In this document: positions 15,832 through 25,300 of the stretch, piece after piece | Numbering within the stretch: position 1 is the stretch's first letter | How the letters are laid out: the number at the start of each line of letters is the position of its first letter | Assembly (NCBI GenBank): GCA_003164785.1 | Contig: PLUE01000034.1 | Span: 1 to 64,000, forward strand | Direction of reading: 5' to 3' | Length of the DNA stretch: 64,000 bases | Source: Gammaproteobacteria bacterium | Lineage (GTDB): Bacteria; Pseudomonadota; Gammaproteobacteria; Steroidobacterales; Steroidobacteraceae | The notes under the pieces: model-generated | Told to the model about the DNA's origin: nothing | Database searches by the model: none | Seen by the model: only the letters and a program-made list of their open reading frames with translations | Position numbers and translations under genes: made by a program

Positions 15832-16121
15832 GGAGAAGTCCACGGGCCGCGCATGAATTCTATGTGCGCGCCATTTCCCGGGTCGGGGGATTGAGTCAGA
15901 AGTATCGCTAACAAGGATGGCCGGGCGCCGGGTGATGCTTACATGTTCACGACACGGCCGCTATTGAGTGGATGCGAAATGGATGCGACGCCAAGGGTGG
16001 TCGATAGGGTTGCGTTCACGCCTGGCGGCACGAGGCAAATGTTCAACGTCGGCAAATCGGAATATTTACGCAAGTTTTACGATCGAGCGGGTAGGGTGTA
16101 TCCACCGCGAGGATATGCTCC
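15832..16121. other. Intergenic before the KdpE-like gene
   Basis: About 290 bases without a convincing gene. Small frames at 15943-16198 are not family-like. The promoter for the KdpE/KdpD-like pair is expected here but could not be defined. Confidence 0.45.
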
Positions 16122-16844
16122 ATGACCGAGGCTATGCATCAAGTGTTGATCGTCGAGGACGATCCGGCGTTGCAAAGTGTCTTGCGCACGTTTTTTGAAG
16201 CAAACGGCTACCGTGTTGTCGCAGCGCCAATTGCTCTTGGCGGAATCCGTGACGCGCGTCTGTACAACCCAGATGTTGTCATCGTGGATTTGGGACTGCC
16301 GGATCGCGATGGAATCGAGGTGATCAAGGGCATTCGAACTTGGTCGGCAATGCCGATCGTGGTTCTTTCTGCGCGAACAGCCGAGCCCCAGCGCTTGTTG
16401 GCATTTGACAGTGGCGCCGACGACTATGTCGTCAAGCCGTTCAGCGCCCCGGAGCTATTGGCCAGAGTGCGAGCGGTCTCGCGCAGGCATGTCCGCGGAA
16501 ATTTACCTATGGCGATCCTGCGGCTCGGAGGCATCTCCGTAGATCTGACTGCCCGGACGACCCGAACAGCAGACGGCCATGAGGTTCGCCTCACACCGCT
16601 TGAGTACAGAATACTAGCCGTGCTCGCGCGCCATTCGGAGAGTATCGTCACTCAAGCGACCCTTCTCAAAGACGTATGGGGCCCGGATCGCGATGACTCC
16701 GGCTCACTCCGTGTTTACATTGCTAGTTTACGTCGAAAACTCGAAGTAAACCCCAGCCGGCCAAAACATATCATTACGGAGCTTGGGCTCGGGTACCGGC
16801 TGCTTCTCGATCAGGAAGCTGAGATTGATGATTCAATCGAATAA
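16122..16844 (+). CDS. KdpE-like response regulator (OmpR/PhoB family)
   Basis: A 240-residue transcription regulator. The receiver domain (residues about 6-120) has the acidic pair EDD, the phosphoacceptor in VIVDLGLPDRDG, the Ser of VLSARTAE and the Lys of [18 protein letters not shown]. The C-terminal winged helix has LTPLEYRILAVLARH and SLRVYIASLRRKLE. DLGLPDRDG and the SARxxE pattern are characteristic of KdpE. The alternative start MHQVLIVEDD lies four codons in. The KdpD-like kinase gene follows after about 60 bases. No kdpFABC potassium-pump operon is in the window, so the regulated genes are elsewhere or different. Confidence 0.87.
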   Translation: MTEAMHQVLIVEDDPALQSVLRTFFEANGYRVVAAPIALGGIRDARLYNPDVVIVDLGLPDRDGIEVIKGIRTWSAMPIVVLSARTAEPQRLLAFDSGADDYVVKPFSAPELLARVRAVSRRHVRGNLPMAILRLGGISVDLTARTTRTADGHEVRLTPLEYRILAVLARHSESIVTQATLLKDVWGPDRDDSGSLRVYIASLRRKLEVNPSRPKHIITELGLGYRLLLDQEAEIDDSIE

Positions 16845-16904
16845 CGTCTCAGCCAGGGGTGGCGTTACTCTTAGGTTCATTTCGGTGTCGCAGGAAAACG
16901 GATC

Positions 16905-19595
16905 TTGCTTGGTGTTGTTGACGTGAATCGGTATTTCAACGAACCGTCACGACCGGTCAGTGGCGCCAATCGAGGGCGCCTAAAGATATTTTTCGGTTCT
17001 GCAGCGGGGGTTGGTAAAACCTATAGCATGCTTGAGGCCGCGCGCGAGGCCAGCGCATCTCGGATTGATCTCGTCATTGGGTACGTCGAGTTCCACGGCC
17101 GTCTTGAAACCGAGCGCTTGGTGACCGGGCTTGAGCAGCTGCCTTTGCTCGAGGTGGACTATCGAGGGATCATGCGCGCCGAATTGGACCTCGACGCTGC
17201 GCTCAGGCGCCATCCCGCAATCCTGGTTGTCGACGAACTGGCGCACTCCAATTTGGTGGACGGACGGCCCAAGCAGCGTCATCCGAAGCGTTGGCAAGAC
17301 ATCGAGGAGCTTCTGGCGGCGGGCATCGATGTGTGGACGACGGTCAATGTCCAACATTTGGAGAGTTTAAACGATGTCGTGGCGGGTATTACGGGGGTTC
17401 GGCAACGGGAAACGATACCGGACCGAATATTCGATCGCGCCGATGATGTCCAACTGATCGATCTTCCGCCGAGTGATTTACTTGCGAGGCTGAAGGAGGG
17501 AAAGGTCTATAGCGTCGAACACGCCTCACCCGCGACCAAAAAATATTTCAGAGAGCCGAATCTATTGGCGTTGCGCGAGCTGGCATTGCGGCGAACTGCG
17601 AAACGGGTCAACGCCGAAGCTCTTCCCTACAAGGATCGCGACGGCTTCGCTCAGCCGTGGTTGGCCCGCGATCGATTCCTGGTTGCCGTGGCGCTGGACG
17701 ATCAAGCCGAGCAGATCATCAGAGTGGGAAAACGCTTCGCCGACGCCCTCGATGCAGAATGGTTGGTGGTTTCCGTCGAGACCCCCGCAATGCTCAAGCT
17801 CGGTGAGGCGGCGCGAGATCGTCGCGTCGATATCTTGCGCCTCGCAGAGTCGTTGGGCGCCGAGACGGTTACCCTGGATGGCCCGTCCGCATCCGCCGCG
17901 TTGGTTGAATACGCCCGGCTCCGAAATGTTACCCGCGTCGTAGTCGGAGCGCCCCGGCGACTTGGACCAAGCTCTCTCTTGCGACCCTCCACTGCTACCA
18001 AGCTGGTACGCGCGGGCGGGGCACTCGACGTCTCGGTGATCGCCCGGCGAGGGCCGGCGCCCGCAAAGTCCTTGCCTGCGGAGGCCCCTGCCCCACAACA
18101 GAGGCCGAATTGGGGGGCGTACGGAGCTGCCTTATGCATCTCCTTGGCCTGTACTGCGGTCGCGGCCGTCATGTACCCCTATTTTGCGTTGACCAACCTC
18201 GTGATGGTGTATCTCCTTGGCGCTACAATTGCTGCCCTAAAGCTGGGGCGAGGTTCTGCGAGCGCCGCCGCCGTGGCGAATGTCCTGGCATTCGATTTCT
18301 TCTTTGTCCCCCCACGCTATTCTTTTGCGGTCGCCGATTTCCAATATGTGGTGACATTTGGCGTCATGCTGGCGGTCGCTCTCATCATTGCGACGCTGGT
18401 CGCCAGCGTAAGAGCTCAAACACGTGTCGCCGGCGCGCGGGAACGCCGTACTGCGCTCTTGTATGCCATGAGCCGCGAACTCGTGTCGACGCGAAGTCTT
18501 GAGGACTTGGCGCGCGTCGCCGTGAAGCATGTGGCGGAAACCTTCGCAAGCCACACCGTGTTGCTCGTTCCCGATGCGAATGGCCGGTTGCGACATCCGA
18601 ATAGCTCACCGATAGTCGGTTCCTTGCTGGGCGCGGACTTGGCGGTCGCCCAATGGGTATACGATAACAGTGCGTCGGCGGGCTTGGGAACCGACACGCT
18701 GCCGGCAGCCGTGGCGCAATACCTGCCGCTCAGGGCGGGCCATCATACGTTGGGGGTGTTAGCCGTGGAGCCAATGCAACGGCGACGCCTGCTCCTGCCC
18801 GAGCAATGCCACCTGCTTGAAACATTTGCCGCCCAGATCGCGCTCGCGCTGGAACGCGCCCGCTTGCAGGAGGAGGCAGAGCAATCGCGTGTCACTGCAG
18901 AGACGGAGGGGATCCGCAATACGCTCCTAGCCTCCATCTCGCATGACTTGCGGACACCGCTTGCCGTGATCACCAGCGCGAGCAGCGCGCTCAGTGATCC
19001 CTCCAGTACTTTCGACCCCGAAGCGCGTCGCTCCCTGTCGGCACAAATCGAGGGAAAGTCCAAGGAGATGGCCGAAATCATATCCAATGTGTTGGACCTG
19101 ATGCGGTTGGAGAGCGGACAGGTTTCCTTGCGGTGCGAGAGCGTCATGCTCGAGGATCTCGTAAATTCGGCGTTGCAACGGTTAAGCACGCGCTTGCGAG
19201 ACCATCCGGTCAAGGTGAACATCCCGGCGGATCTGCCGACCGTGAATGTGGACGGCTCATTGGTGCTCCAGGTATTCACCAATCTGCTGGAGAACGTCGT
19301 CAAATATACGCCCGCCGATACCTCCGTAACCATCGCGGCGGTTGTCGAGGAGGCCTTTTTGCGAATCAGCATTGATGACACAGGCCCGGGCCTTCCGGCG
19401 GGAGATCTTAACCGGCTTTTCGCCAAGTTCCATCGCGGGCGCGACGAGAGCAACGCGGGCGGCGCTGGCCTCGGGTTGTCAATCTGCCGCGCCATAATCG
19501 CAGCCCATGGGGGGGAAATCGATGCGAGTCAACGTCCTGGTGGCGGCGCCCGGTTTTCCTTTACTTTACCGCTGTATCAAGACGCACATCTCTAG
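16905..19595 (+). CDS. KdpD-like sensor histidine kinase
   Basis: An 896-residue inner-membrane kinase, nearly the length of E. coli KdpD (894). In order: the N-terminal KdpD domain with Walker A GSAAGVGKTY and VVDELAHSN; a Usp-like domain (about 250-370); a four-helix DUF4118 membrane section (about 400-500, MVYLLGATIAALKLGRG); a GAF-like region; HisKA with SISHDLRTPLAVI; and HATPase with NLLENVVKYTP, DTGPGLP and AGLGLSICRAI. All kinase motifs are intact. The start is a TTG about 10 bases after AGGA; a GTG six codons in is an alternative. Family role: sensing potassium limitation or ionic stress and controlling KdpE phosphorylation. Confidence 0.9.
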   Translation: MLGVVDVNRYFNEPSRPVSGANRGRLKIFFGSAAGVGKTYSMLEAAREASASRIDLVIGYVEFHGRLETERLVTGLEQLPLLEVDYRGIMRAELDLDAALRRHPAILVVDELAHSNLVDGRPKQRHPKRWQDIEELLAAGIDVWTTVNVQHLESLNDVVAGITGVRQRETIPDRIFDRADDVQLIDLPPSDLLARLKEGKVYSVEHASPATKKYFREPNLLALRELALRRTAKRVNAEALPYKDRDGFAQPWLARDRFLVAVALDDQAEQIIRVGKRFADALDAEWLVVSVETPAMLKLGEAARDRRVDILRLAESLGAETVTLDGPSASAALVEYARLRNVTRVVVGAPRRLGPSSLLRPSTATKLVRAGGALDVSVIARRGPAPAKSLPAEAPAPQQRPNWGAYGAALCISLACTAVAAVMYPYFALTNLVMVYLLGATIAALKLGRGSASAAAVANVLAFDFFFVPPRYSFAVADFQYVVTFGVMLAVALIIATLVASVRAQTRVAGARERRTALLYAMSRELVSTRSLEDLARVAVKHVAETFASHTVLLVPDANGRLRHPNSSPIVGSLLGADLAVAQWVYDNSASAGLGTDTLPAAVAQYLPLRAGHHTLGVLAVEPMQRRRLLLPEQCHLLETFAAQIALALERARLQEEAEQSRVTAETEGIRNTLLASISHDLRTPLAVITSASSALSDPSSTFDPEARRSLSAQIEGKSKEMAEIISNVLDLMRLESGQVSLRCESVMLEDLVNSALQRLSTRLRDHPVKVNIPADLPTVNVDGSLVLQVFTNLLENVVKYTPADTSVTIAAVVEEAFLRISIDDTGPGLPAGDLNRLFAKFHRGRDESNAGGAGLGLSICRAIIAAHGGEIDASQRPGGGARFSFTLPLYQDAHL

Positions 19596-19701
19596 TGATG
19601 ACATTTATCGGGACCATGGGCACCAGTAATGCCACAGACGTCATCCGTTGACTTGGACCGTAGATATAGGACGCCGCTCCGAAAGCACGAGAGATCCACG
19701 A

Positions 19702-20349
19702 ATGCCTGATCCACAATCCATCGCATTGCTCATTGAAGACGAAAAGCAGATCCGTCGCTTTGTACGAACGGCGCTTCAGGGACAAAACTGGGTCGTTGTT
19801 GAGGCCGAAACCGTGGCAGCGGGTCTTTCCGAAGCGAGCATTCGCCGCCCGGACGTCATCATTCTGGATCTGGGATTACCAGACGGTGACGGCGTCGATT
19901 TACTGCGCGATCTACGAGGGTGGTCGCAAGTGCCGGTCATTGTTCTCTCAGCGCGTGTGAATGAGCAGACTAAGATCGATGCGCTCGATGCCGGAGCGAA
20001 CGATTACCTGACCAAGCCTTTTGGCATTGGCGAATTGCTTGCTCGAGTGCGGGCTGTGTCCCGTGTTCGTTTGGGCAGCGAGGAGCCGGCGCCATCGGTC
20101 TTTTAGTTTGGCGACATTCGCGTGAACACCGACTTACGCACGGTTGAGAAGGCTGGGGTTGAGATCCGCCTCACGCCTATCGAATACCGGCTGATATGCT
20201 TTCTTGCGAGTAACGAAGGCAAGGTTTTGACCCACAGTAAATTCCTGACCCACGTCTGGGGGCCTAAGCGGTCCGAGGATGGCCTCTATCTGCGTGTATA
20301 TATAAGTCATTGCAGACCGCGGCGCACACGCCCGCAAGGGTTCCATTAA
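19702..20349 (+). pseudogene. Second KdpE-like response regulator, broken by an in-frame TAG and a C-terminal frameshift
   Basis: From MPDPQSIALLIEDEKQIRRF the receiver domain is complete ([38 protein letters not shown]). An in-frame TAG at 20104-20106 then interrupts the interdomain linker (PSVF-stop-FGDIRV). The same frame continues with the winged-helix domain (IRLTPIEYRLICFLASNEGK, LTHVWGPKRSEDG) until LRVYISHCRPRR, where a frame change destroys the last helix and wing. A stand-alone receiver could still be made from 19702-20106. Its position after kdpD suggests that it may once have been the partner of this kinase, with the 16122 gene a related copy. Confidence 0.8.
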
Positions 20350-20697
20350 CATCGACCAGGCCATTACAGCCCTCATCCAGGGACAATGCGCATGAATGGT
20401 CATCGACGGAGCGGCGCCGGCGCACAATCCAGCTTGCGTCGTAGCTCGGCGAGTTCGCGTTCCCGGGGCTCAAGGCCGCTGTGCCCCGTAGTCGGGATCT
20501 CAAAGTCGCCCCGCGCTGTATGCGCGTGCCAGCGACGGCTTGCCGGGTCTTTTATCGGTCGGTAGCCGCGATCTGCCTGAGGTGAATCGCAAGCAGCGCG
20601 AGCGCGTTCGTCGAGCGGCAGCTGTACGGACAGACGCGCTAATTTGGTATCATATTCGAGGTGCGCACGATCTAAGGCTACGGAAGACCCTGCAGAA
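20350..20697. other. Gene-poor stretch after the broken regulator
   Basis: About 350 bases. The minus strand near 20401-20480 encodes a charged heptad-like run (EPRERELAELRRKLD) that could be the tail of an eroded transposase or other coiled coil, but it is too short to name. The right end should carry the promoter of the kinase that follows. Confidence 0.4.
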
Positions 20698-21471
20698 ATG
20701 AAAGGCTCTCTCAGTTCACTTCACCATCTGCAAATGCTTGTGGAGCAAGAAAAAACGGATCTTGCCCGTGCTATCCATGATGATTTGGGAGGGCATCTCA
20801 TCGCTACCGCGATGGATCTGGCGGTGCTCAAGCGACGGTTTGTCACCAGCGATGCAGATACGCTGGAAAAGATCGATCGGGCGATCCTAAGTCTGACCGC
20901 GGCCGTGGACATGATGCGGCGCGTGACCGAAGAGCTACATCCGACGTTATTGGACAATGTCGGACTATTTGCCGCATTGCGCTGGCAGCTAAATCAAATC
21001 TGCCAACGTTCGAATATCGCGTGTCGGGATCATCTTCCCTCGACCGAACCAAAGCTCCGCCCAGCAACAGCCATTTCCCTTTTTAGGGTTGGCCAGGAAG
21101 CCTTGATATTGGCCGAAAACCAAGCCGACACTACCGCCGTGGACTTGTCGATGGACCTTCAGGACGGCATGCTTGTTATGACGGTCCGATCGAACGGCTC
21201 ATCTGAAACTCCCCACTCGGGGAGTCGCGGCTATATCGCCTTGGAATTTCTGCGCCATCGGGTCGACGCAATGGACGGAATTGTTGCTCTAGGTCAGCCT
21301 CCAGAAGGTGGGCTCATCTTAACGGCGAAAATCTCCTTGGACACCATGAGCCTGTCCGAAACACAAGCAGTGCGGACCTTAGAGACGGCTTTCATGCCTT
21401 ACGCGCAAAGCACCAGCAACGACAGTGACCACCATGAGGATGACCGGTCAGGTTCCTCATCCGCTGATTGA
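20698..21471 (+). CDS. Stand-alone NarX/UhpB-type histidine kinase core with degenerate ATP-binding motifs
   Basis: A 257-residue protein starting at MKGSLSSLHHLQML; the tracked TTG start adds 18 non-family residues. The HisKA_3 dimerisation helix is clear, with the phospho-accepting His in LARAIHDDLGGHLIATAMDL and the following EELHPTLLDNVGL. In the HATPase part the usual QEALTNAxKHA is replaced by GQEALILAENQAD, and the DxG of the ATP lid by RSNGSS, so autophosphorylation is doubtful. No membrane or sensor domain and no adjacent LuxR-type regulator are present. It may be a decaying kinase or a phosphotransfer partner. Confidence 0.75.
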   Translation: MKGSLSSLHHLQMLVEQEKTDLARAIHDDLGGHLIATAMDLAVLKRRFVTSDADTLEKIDRAILSLTAAVDMMRRVTEELHPTLLDNVGLFAALRWQLNQICQRSNIACRDHLPSTEPKLRPATAISLFRVGQEALILAENQADTTAVDLSMDLQDGMLVMTVRSNGSSETPHSGSRGYIALEFLRHRVDAMDGIVALGQPPEGGLILTAKISLDTMSLSETQAVRTLETAFMPYAQSTSNDSDHHEDDRSGSSSAD

Positions 21472-21508
21472 TCTGCGGCTTACCACACCCCGATGTCGCG
21501 TCGGTTCG

Positions 21509-22197
21509 CTAGTCGAGCTTCGCGGTGGCGTGGGCGAGCGCATACTGGGCCTGGGCATAGTGGGTGAGGGCTCGCGTCAAATCGGTCCGGGCCTGGGTGA
21601 GATCCCGCTGCGCTTGAATCACGTCAAGCACGGCGGCGACCCCGAACTCTTTGCGCTGCGCGCCCAATTGCAGGCTCCGGTCGGCCAGGACGGCGTTTTG
21701 ACGGGCCAAGCTAATTTGATCGAAATCGGAGTGCGCCGTCTCGTATGCGGTCGCTACTTCCTGCGCAATTCCGTCGCGCAGTCGGGTGTCCTTCAGTCGC
21801 TGTGTCCGCCACCGCGAGTCAGCCTCTGCTGCGTTTGCACGCGGACGCGCAGCTCGTCACTCTTGTTCGCGATCCCGATTTGCGTTGCGCGGATCAACTG
21901 ACCCTCGTACTCTTCCGAAATGCGCAGCGCCTCTCGCGCGATATCTTGCAACGCGACCGCATTGACCAGATTGAGGTAGGCAATCGCCCCGGCGAGCGCG
22001 GTGTCGTTGCGCTGAGCATCTGCGTCGAATGCCGCCGCGCTTTGCAGCTGTCGCGCGGCAAGCTTGCGAAAGATGGCATCGCCAATGTTGATCTGCGCGT
22101 TGACGGCAAATGAGCGGCCATAGAGATCCTTCTCGACATCAAAGACGGTCCCGTTGGAATCCTGGACGCCGCCCGTGTGCTTCGTGTTGGCGCAAAC
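21509..22197 (-). pseudogene. TolC-family outer-membrane efflux protein remnant
   Basis: The first part, in the tracked frame, has the alpha-hairpin pattern of TolC-type proteins: YGRSFAVNAQINIGDAIFRK, AIAYLNLVNAVALQDIARE, and RATQIGIANKSDELRVRVQT. A deletion or frame change near 21800 follows. The coding then resumes as LRDGIAQEVATAYETAHSDF and FGVAAVLDVIQAQRDLTQAR to the natural C-terminus. The N-terminus and a middle section are gone. It was the outer-membrane partner of the RND pump remnant upstream. Confidence 0.82.
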
Positions 22198-23401
22198 GAT
22201 CAAATAGACGATTATCACGGGAACTCGAAGTCTGAGAGTTCCCCGTAGCACGCGTTCGTAGCGCGACTGGAGACGAGAGAAAAAAAGCGGCTCGCCGGAC
22301 TTCGAGCTGTCTTTCGAATTGCGACCGCGGAACGCCCACACGCACAGCACGGGGACCAGTGTGCTCGCAAGGAAGTAGGAGGCCACCATCGAAAATCCCA
22401 CGGCCACCGCGAGCGGAGCAAACAACGCTTTGGCGGTTCCTTGCATCGTCAGCGATGGCAAGAAGACCGAAAGAACGCAAAGCATCGCAAGAAGCCGGGG
22501 CCCCATGACCTCGCGCCCTGCGTTCAGGACCGCCCGTTCAACCCGGGACTCGCGCACCAGGTGCGTATGGGTGTTCTCGACGACGACGGTCGACTCATCG
22601 ATGAGGATACCGACAGCGAGCGCAAGACCGCCGAGCGTCATGATGTTGATGGTTTGGCCGCTGACCCACAGCGCGAAGGAGGCGTCCAGGAGCGACAGCG
22701 GGATTGTCACGACAACGATCAGGGCGCCGCGCCAATCCCGCAGAAACAACAGCACCATTACACCGGCAAGAACGGCGCCCAATGCGCTCTCGGTGAGGAG
22801 ACTCGAGAGGGCGCGGGTGACGAACGGCGACTGGTCGAAGACATATTGGACCGAAACGTCGTCCGGGAGAGCCGCTTGAAACCTGGCGAGGTTGGCCTTG
22901 ACGAGTCCTACGACCGACAGTGTCGAGGCATCCGCGCGTTTGGTGACCGGAATGTAGACGGTGGGCTTACCATTGACGAGAGCCACACTCGTCGGGACGT
23001 CCGAGGAGTCGGAAACCTTTGCAAGATCGCGGACGAAGACGGTTGGAAACACGCCGGGCTTGATGGCGACGCCGCCCAGGTCCTTGATGTTTTCAACAAT
23101 CGAGTTGACCGGAACGACCGGGTATTTACCGTTGAAATCGATGTTGCCGGACGGGCTGATGGTTTCGGCGTTCGTGATCGCCGTCACCACGTCCTGCCCG
23201 GAAAGTCCGTAGGCCTGTAGTTTCGCGGTATCCACGTCAATCACAATGGTGCGGGGGCTACCGCCAAACGGCGGCGGCGCCGAGACTCCCGCCAAGGTGG
23301 CAAAGAGCGGCCGCACCGTATTGAGCGCAAGGTCTTGGATTTGGGAAACGCTCTTAATCGTACTTGCGAACGTGAGAAGGAGTCTGCGAACGGGCCGAAA
23401 T
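22198..23401 (-). pseudogene. RND efflux transporter remnant (HAE/CzcA-like), N- and C-truncated
   Basis: Starting inside the porter domain (IQDLALNTVRPLFATLAGVS, then APPPFGGSPRTIVIDVDTAK) it runs through LRDWRGALIVVVTIPLSLLD, SGQTINIMTLGGLALAVGIL and the first membrane half. It ends at VPVIIVYLIVCA, about residue 530 of a protein normally about 1030-1070 long. At that point the frame passes directly into TolC-like sequence, so a deletion fused the two genes into one 507-codon ORF (21793-23316). The upstream end abuts a truncated sensor kinase. About 170 N-terminal residues and the second transmembrane half are missing, so no pump can be made. Confidence 0.85.
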
Positions 23402-23638
23402 CTAGGCCTCTTCGCGTACTTCCTGCTCTACACCGGCTCTGTTCAGGGGCTTCGCCTCGAGAATCCGTATGAGCACCTGCATTTTCTGGTTGAGGAAGTC
23501 CCGATTGCCCTGTTCAAGGTTCGCCCTGAGACCCCAATAGAGGAATCCTGAAGATGCACTCAAGAGGACGAAAATCGACACGGTGTAATAGGCGGTGAGC
23601 CATGTGCTCATCGCCCAGCGGCTGCGATTACTCGTCAC
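23402..23638 (-). pseudogene. N-terminal fragment of a heavy-metal-type sensor histidine kinase (CusS-like)
   Basis: Begins with a GTG ([20 protein letters not shown]) that overlaps the end of the response-regulator gene, as is usual for RR-HK operons. It has the first membrane helix TAYYTVSIFVLLSASSGFLY and the start of the periplasmic loop (LNQKMQVLIRILEAK). It ends after VEQEVREEA, where the RND remnant begins. The second membrane helix, HAMP, HisKA and HATPase domains are missing, so the product cannot signal. Confidence 0.78.
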
Positions 23639-24317
23639 GGGGGCGTCCGCGTGCCTCCATGACGTACCCCATTCCTCGAACGGTGTGAATGAGTTTGACC
23701 GGCGATGGGTCGTCCACCTTGCGTCGCAAACGCCGGATGGCGACATCGACGACATTACTGTCGCTGTCGAAATTCATGTCCCACACCTGCTCCGAGATCA
23801 CCAGCCGCGAAAGCACCTCGCCTTGCCGACGTGCCAACAAGGAAAGCAGCGTAAATTCTTTTGGCGCGAGCTCGAGCCGTGCATCGCCACGAAACGCGCG
23901 GTGACCCAATAGATCGATTGTCAAATCCGCGATCTGTACGACATCGGCGCGTCGCTCATCGCGACGTCGCAACAAGGCGCGTACCCGCGCCAAGAGTTCG
24001 CTAAACTCAAAGGGCTTCACCAAATAGTCGTCCGCGCCCAACTCGAGACCCTTGACCCGGTCCTGTACTGCGCCACGAGCGGTCAGAAAAATAACCCGCG
24101 TTAACCGATGGTGGCGACGCATCTCCTGCAACACGGACCATCCGTCTTTGAAAGGCAACATCGCATCCAAGATCACCAGGTCATAGTCGATATTCAGTGC
24201 CTTGAAGAGGCCGTCCTCGCCGTTGTTGGCGACGTCCACGACAAAACCGGACTCCGTCAGGCCTTTGCTCACGAATGTGGCTGCCTTCGCTTCATCCTCA
24301 ACCACTAGAATCCGCAT
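23628..24317 (-). CDS. CusR/CopR-like heavy-metal response regulator (OmpR family)
   Basis: A complete 229-residue regulator. Receiver: [20 protein letters not shown], phospho-Asp in [14 protein letters not shown], Thr in FLTARGAV and Lys in [20 protein letters not shown]. Winged helix: [40 protein letters not shown] and [11 protein letters not shown]. The pattern matches CusR/CopR/CzcR regulators of metal-efflux operons. It is the only whole gene of what was an RR-HK-RND-TolC operon. Without its kinase it may be constitutively inactive, cross-activated by another kinase, or on its way to decay. Confidence 0.88.
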   Translation of the reverse strand: MRILVVEDEAKAATFVSKGLTESGFVVDVANNGEDGLFKALNIDYDLVILDAMLPFKDGWSVLQEMRRHHRLTRVIFLTARGAVQDRVKGLELGADDYLVKPFEFSELLARVRALLRRRDERRADVVQIADLTIDLLGHRAFRGDARLELAPKEFTLLSLLARRQGEVLSRLVISEQVWDMNFDSDSNVVDVAIRRLRRKVDDPSPVKLIHTVRGMGYVMEARGRPRDE

Positions 24318-24430
24318 GGCGATATTATCTGGGAAAACGTCGAAAGCGTATACATGCCCCGAGCGGATTCATGGGCGATGTACGTGAGTGGCGATCGCGA
24401 GCCATCGATCAGTTTCTCGATCCGTTCGAG

Positions 24431-25300
24431 TCAACAGCGTTGCATCACTGCCACGCCGCTCAAGCTCAATATCCTTCGCCGCATTTCCTGCGGCAGCACC
24501 CTCATGAGGAGGCCATACGGGAAATCGACCGGGTAGGGCCTGTTGATTTGGTTCGATTCCTCGAAACTGGTGATTATCTTGGACGATTGCCAACCGTACT
24601 TTTTGAAGAACTCAAACCAGTCCTTTACCTCAAACAGAAACGGGGCTGCCTTGAGGTGTTTTGCCCATCCTCTCGGCAACCGACGCTTTCCGGCATTATC
24701 GAAATCCTGGATCCAACGATGCACCGACGGCTCCGCGTGCAAGTCGGCCGCAAGCGTGGAGGCATCGTAAACCGACAAATAGGAGATGACACCTTCGGTG
24801 ATCACCAAGGTTCTCCGGGAGGCGGCGCCGTAGCGAGCGAATAGTTCCTGGCGGGACCTGCGGTCCAACAGATCCATCCCGATACGTTCGACCCGACAAA
24901 CGGGCTGCTGGCCGAGCAGTTTCGTGTTCTTCAACTCGACGATGTTGGGAAAGTCCACTTCAATCCAGCGCAGGGCTGCCGGCAGCTGCATGCGATACGG
25001 GCGGGCATCCAGGCCTGCTCCCAGATTCAAAACGGTGTCGATCCCATCACTCAGGGCCTCGTGGATCAGTCGGTCAATGGCAGATGTTCGAATAATCATG
25101 CCCCACTCCGCCATGGCGGGGCGTGAAATGGCTCGGGCAATATTGCGTCCGCGTTCGCCGGCCAACAAGGCGGCCAACGGATCGTCGAATACCGCGTCCG
25201 CTCGTTGACCTTCGAGTGCCCTGAACGTCGCCACCCACAGAGCGGTGTCACTCACGTGGGTGATGGAGGAATCCCTGTCACGCCGGATGTCCGTCCTCAT
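24431..25300 (-). CDS. SAM-dependent methyltransferase, PPM1/LCMT-like (TIGR00027) family
   Basis: A methyltransferase of about 289 residues. The start at MRTDIRRDRDSSITHVSDTA is preferred because it overlaps the cytochrome b561 stop as ATGA; the tracked ORF's extra 124 residues lie antisense-style inside that gene. Markers are TALWVATFRALEGQR, FDDPLAALLAG, the SAM-binding VLNLGAGLDARPYRM, WIEVDFPNIVELKN and LVITEGVISYLS, all typical of the family once annotated as O-methyltransferases of carboxylates. Substrate unknown. Coupling to cytochrome b561 is unusual and gives no clear hint. Confidence 0.85.
   Translation of the reverse strand: MRTDIRRDRDSSITHVSDTALWVATFRALEGQRADAVFDDPLAALLAGERGRNIARAISRPAMAEWGMIIRTSAIDRLIHEALSDGIDTVLNLGAGLDARPYRMQLPAALRWIEVDFPNIVELKNTKLLGQQPVCRVERIGMDLLDRRSRQELFARYGAASRRTLVITEGVISYLSVYDASTLAADLHAEPSVHRWIQDFDNAGKRRLPRGWAKHLKAAPFLFEVKDWFEFFKKYGWQSSKIITSFEESNQINRPYPVDFPYGLLMRVLPQEMRRRILSLSGVAVMQRC

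Noticed and set aside
20104-20106. In-frame TAG in the second KdpE-like gene as a recoded codon
   Set aside because: It lies in the interdomain linker of a response regulator that also carries a downstream frameshift, so simple gene decay explains it.
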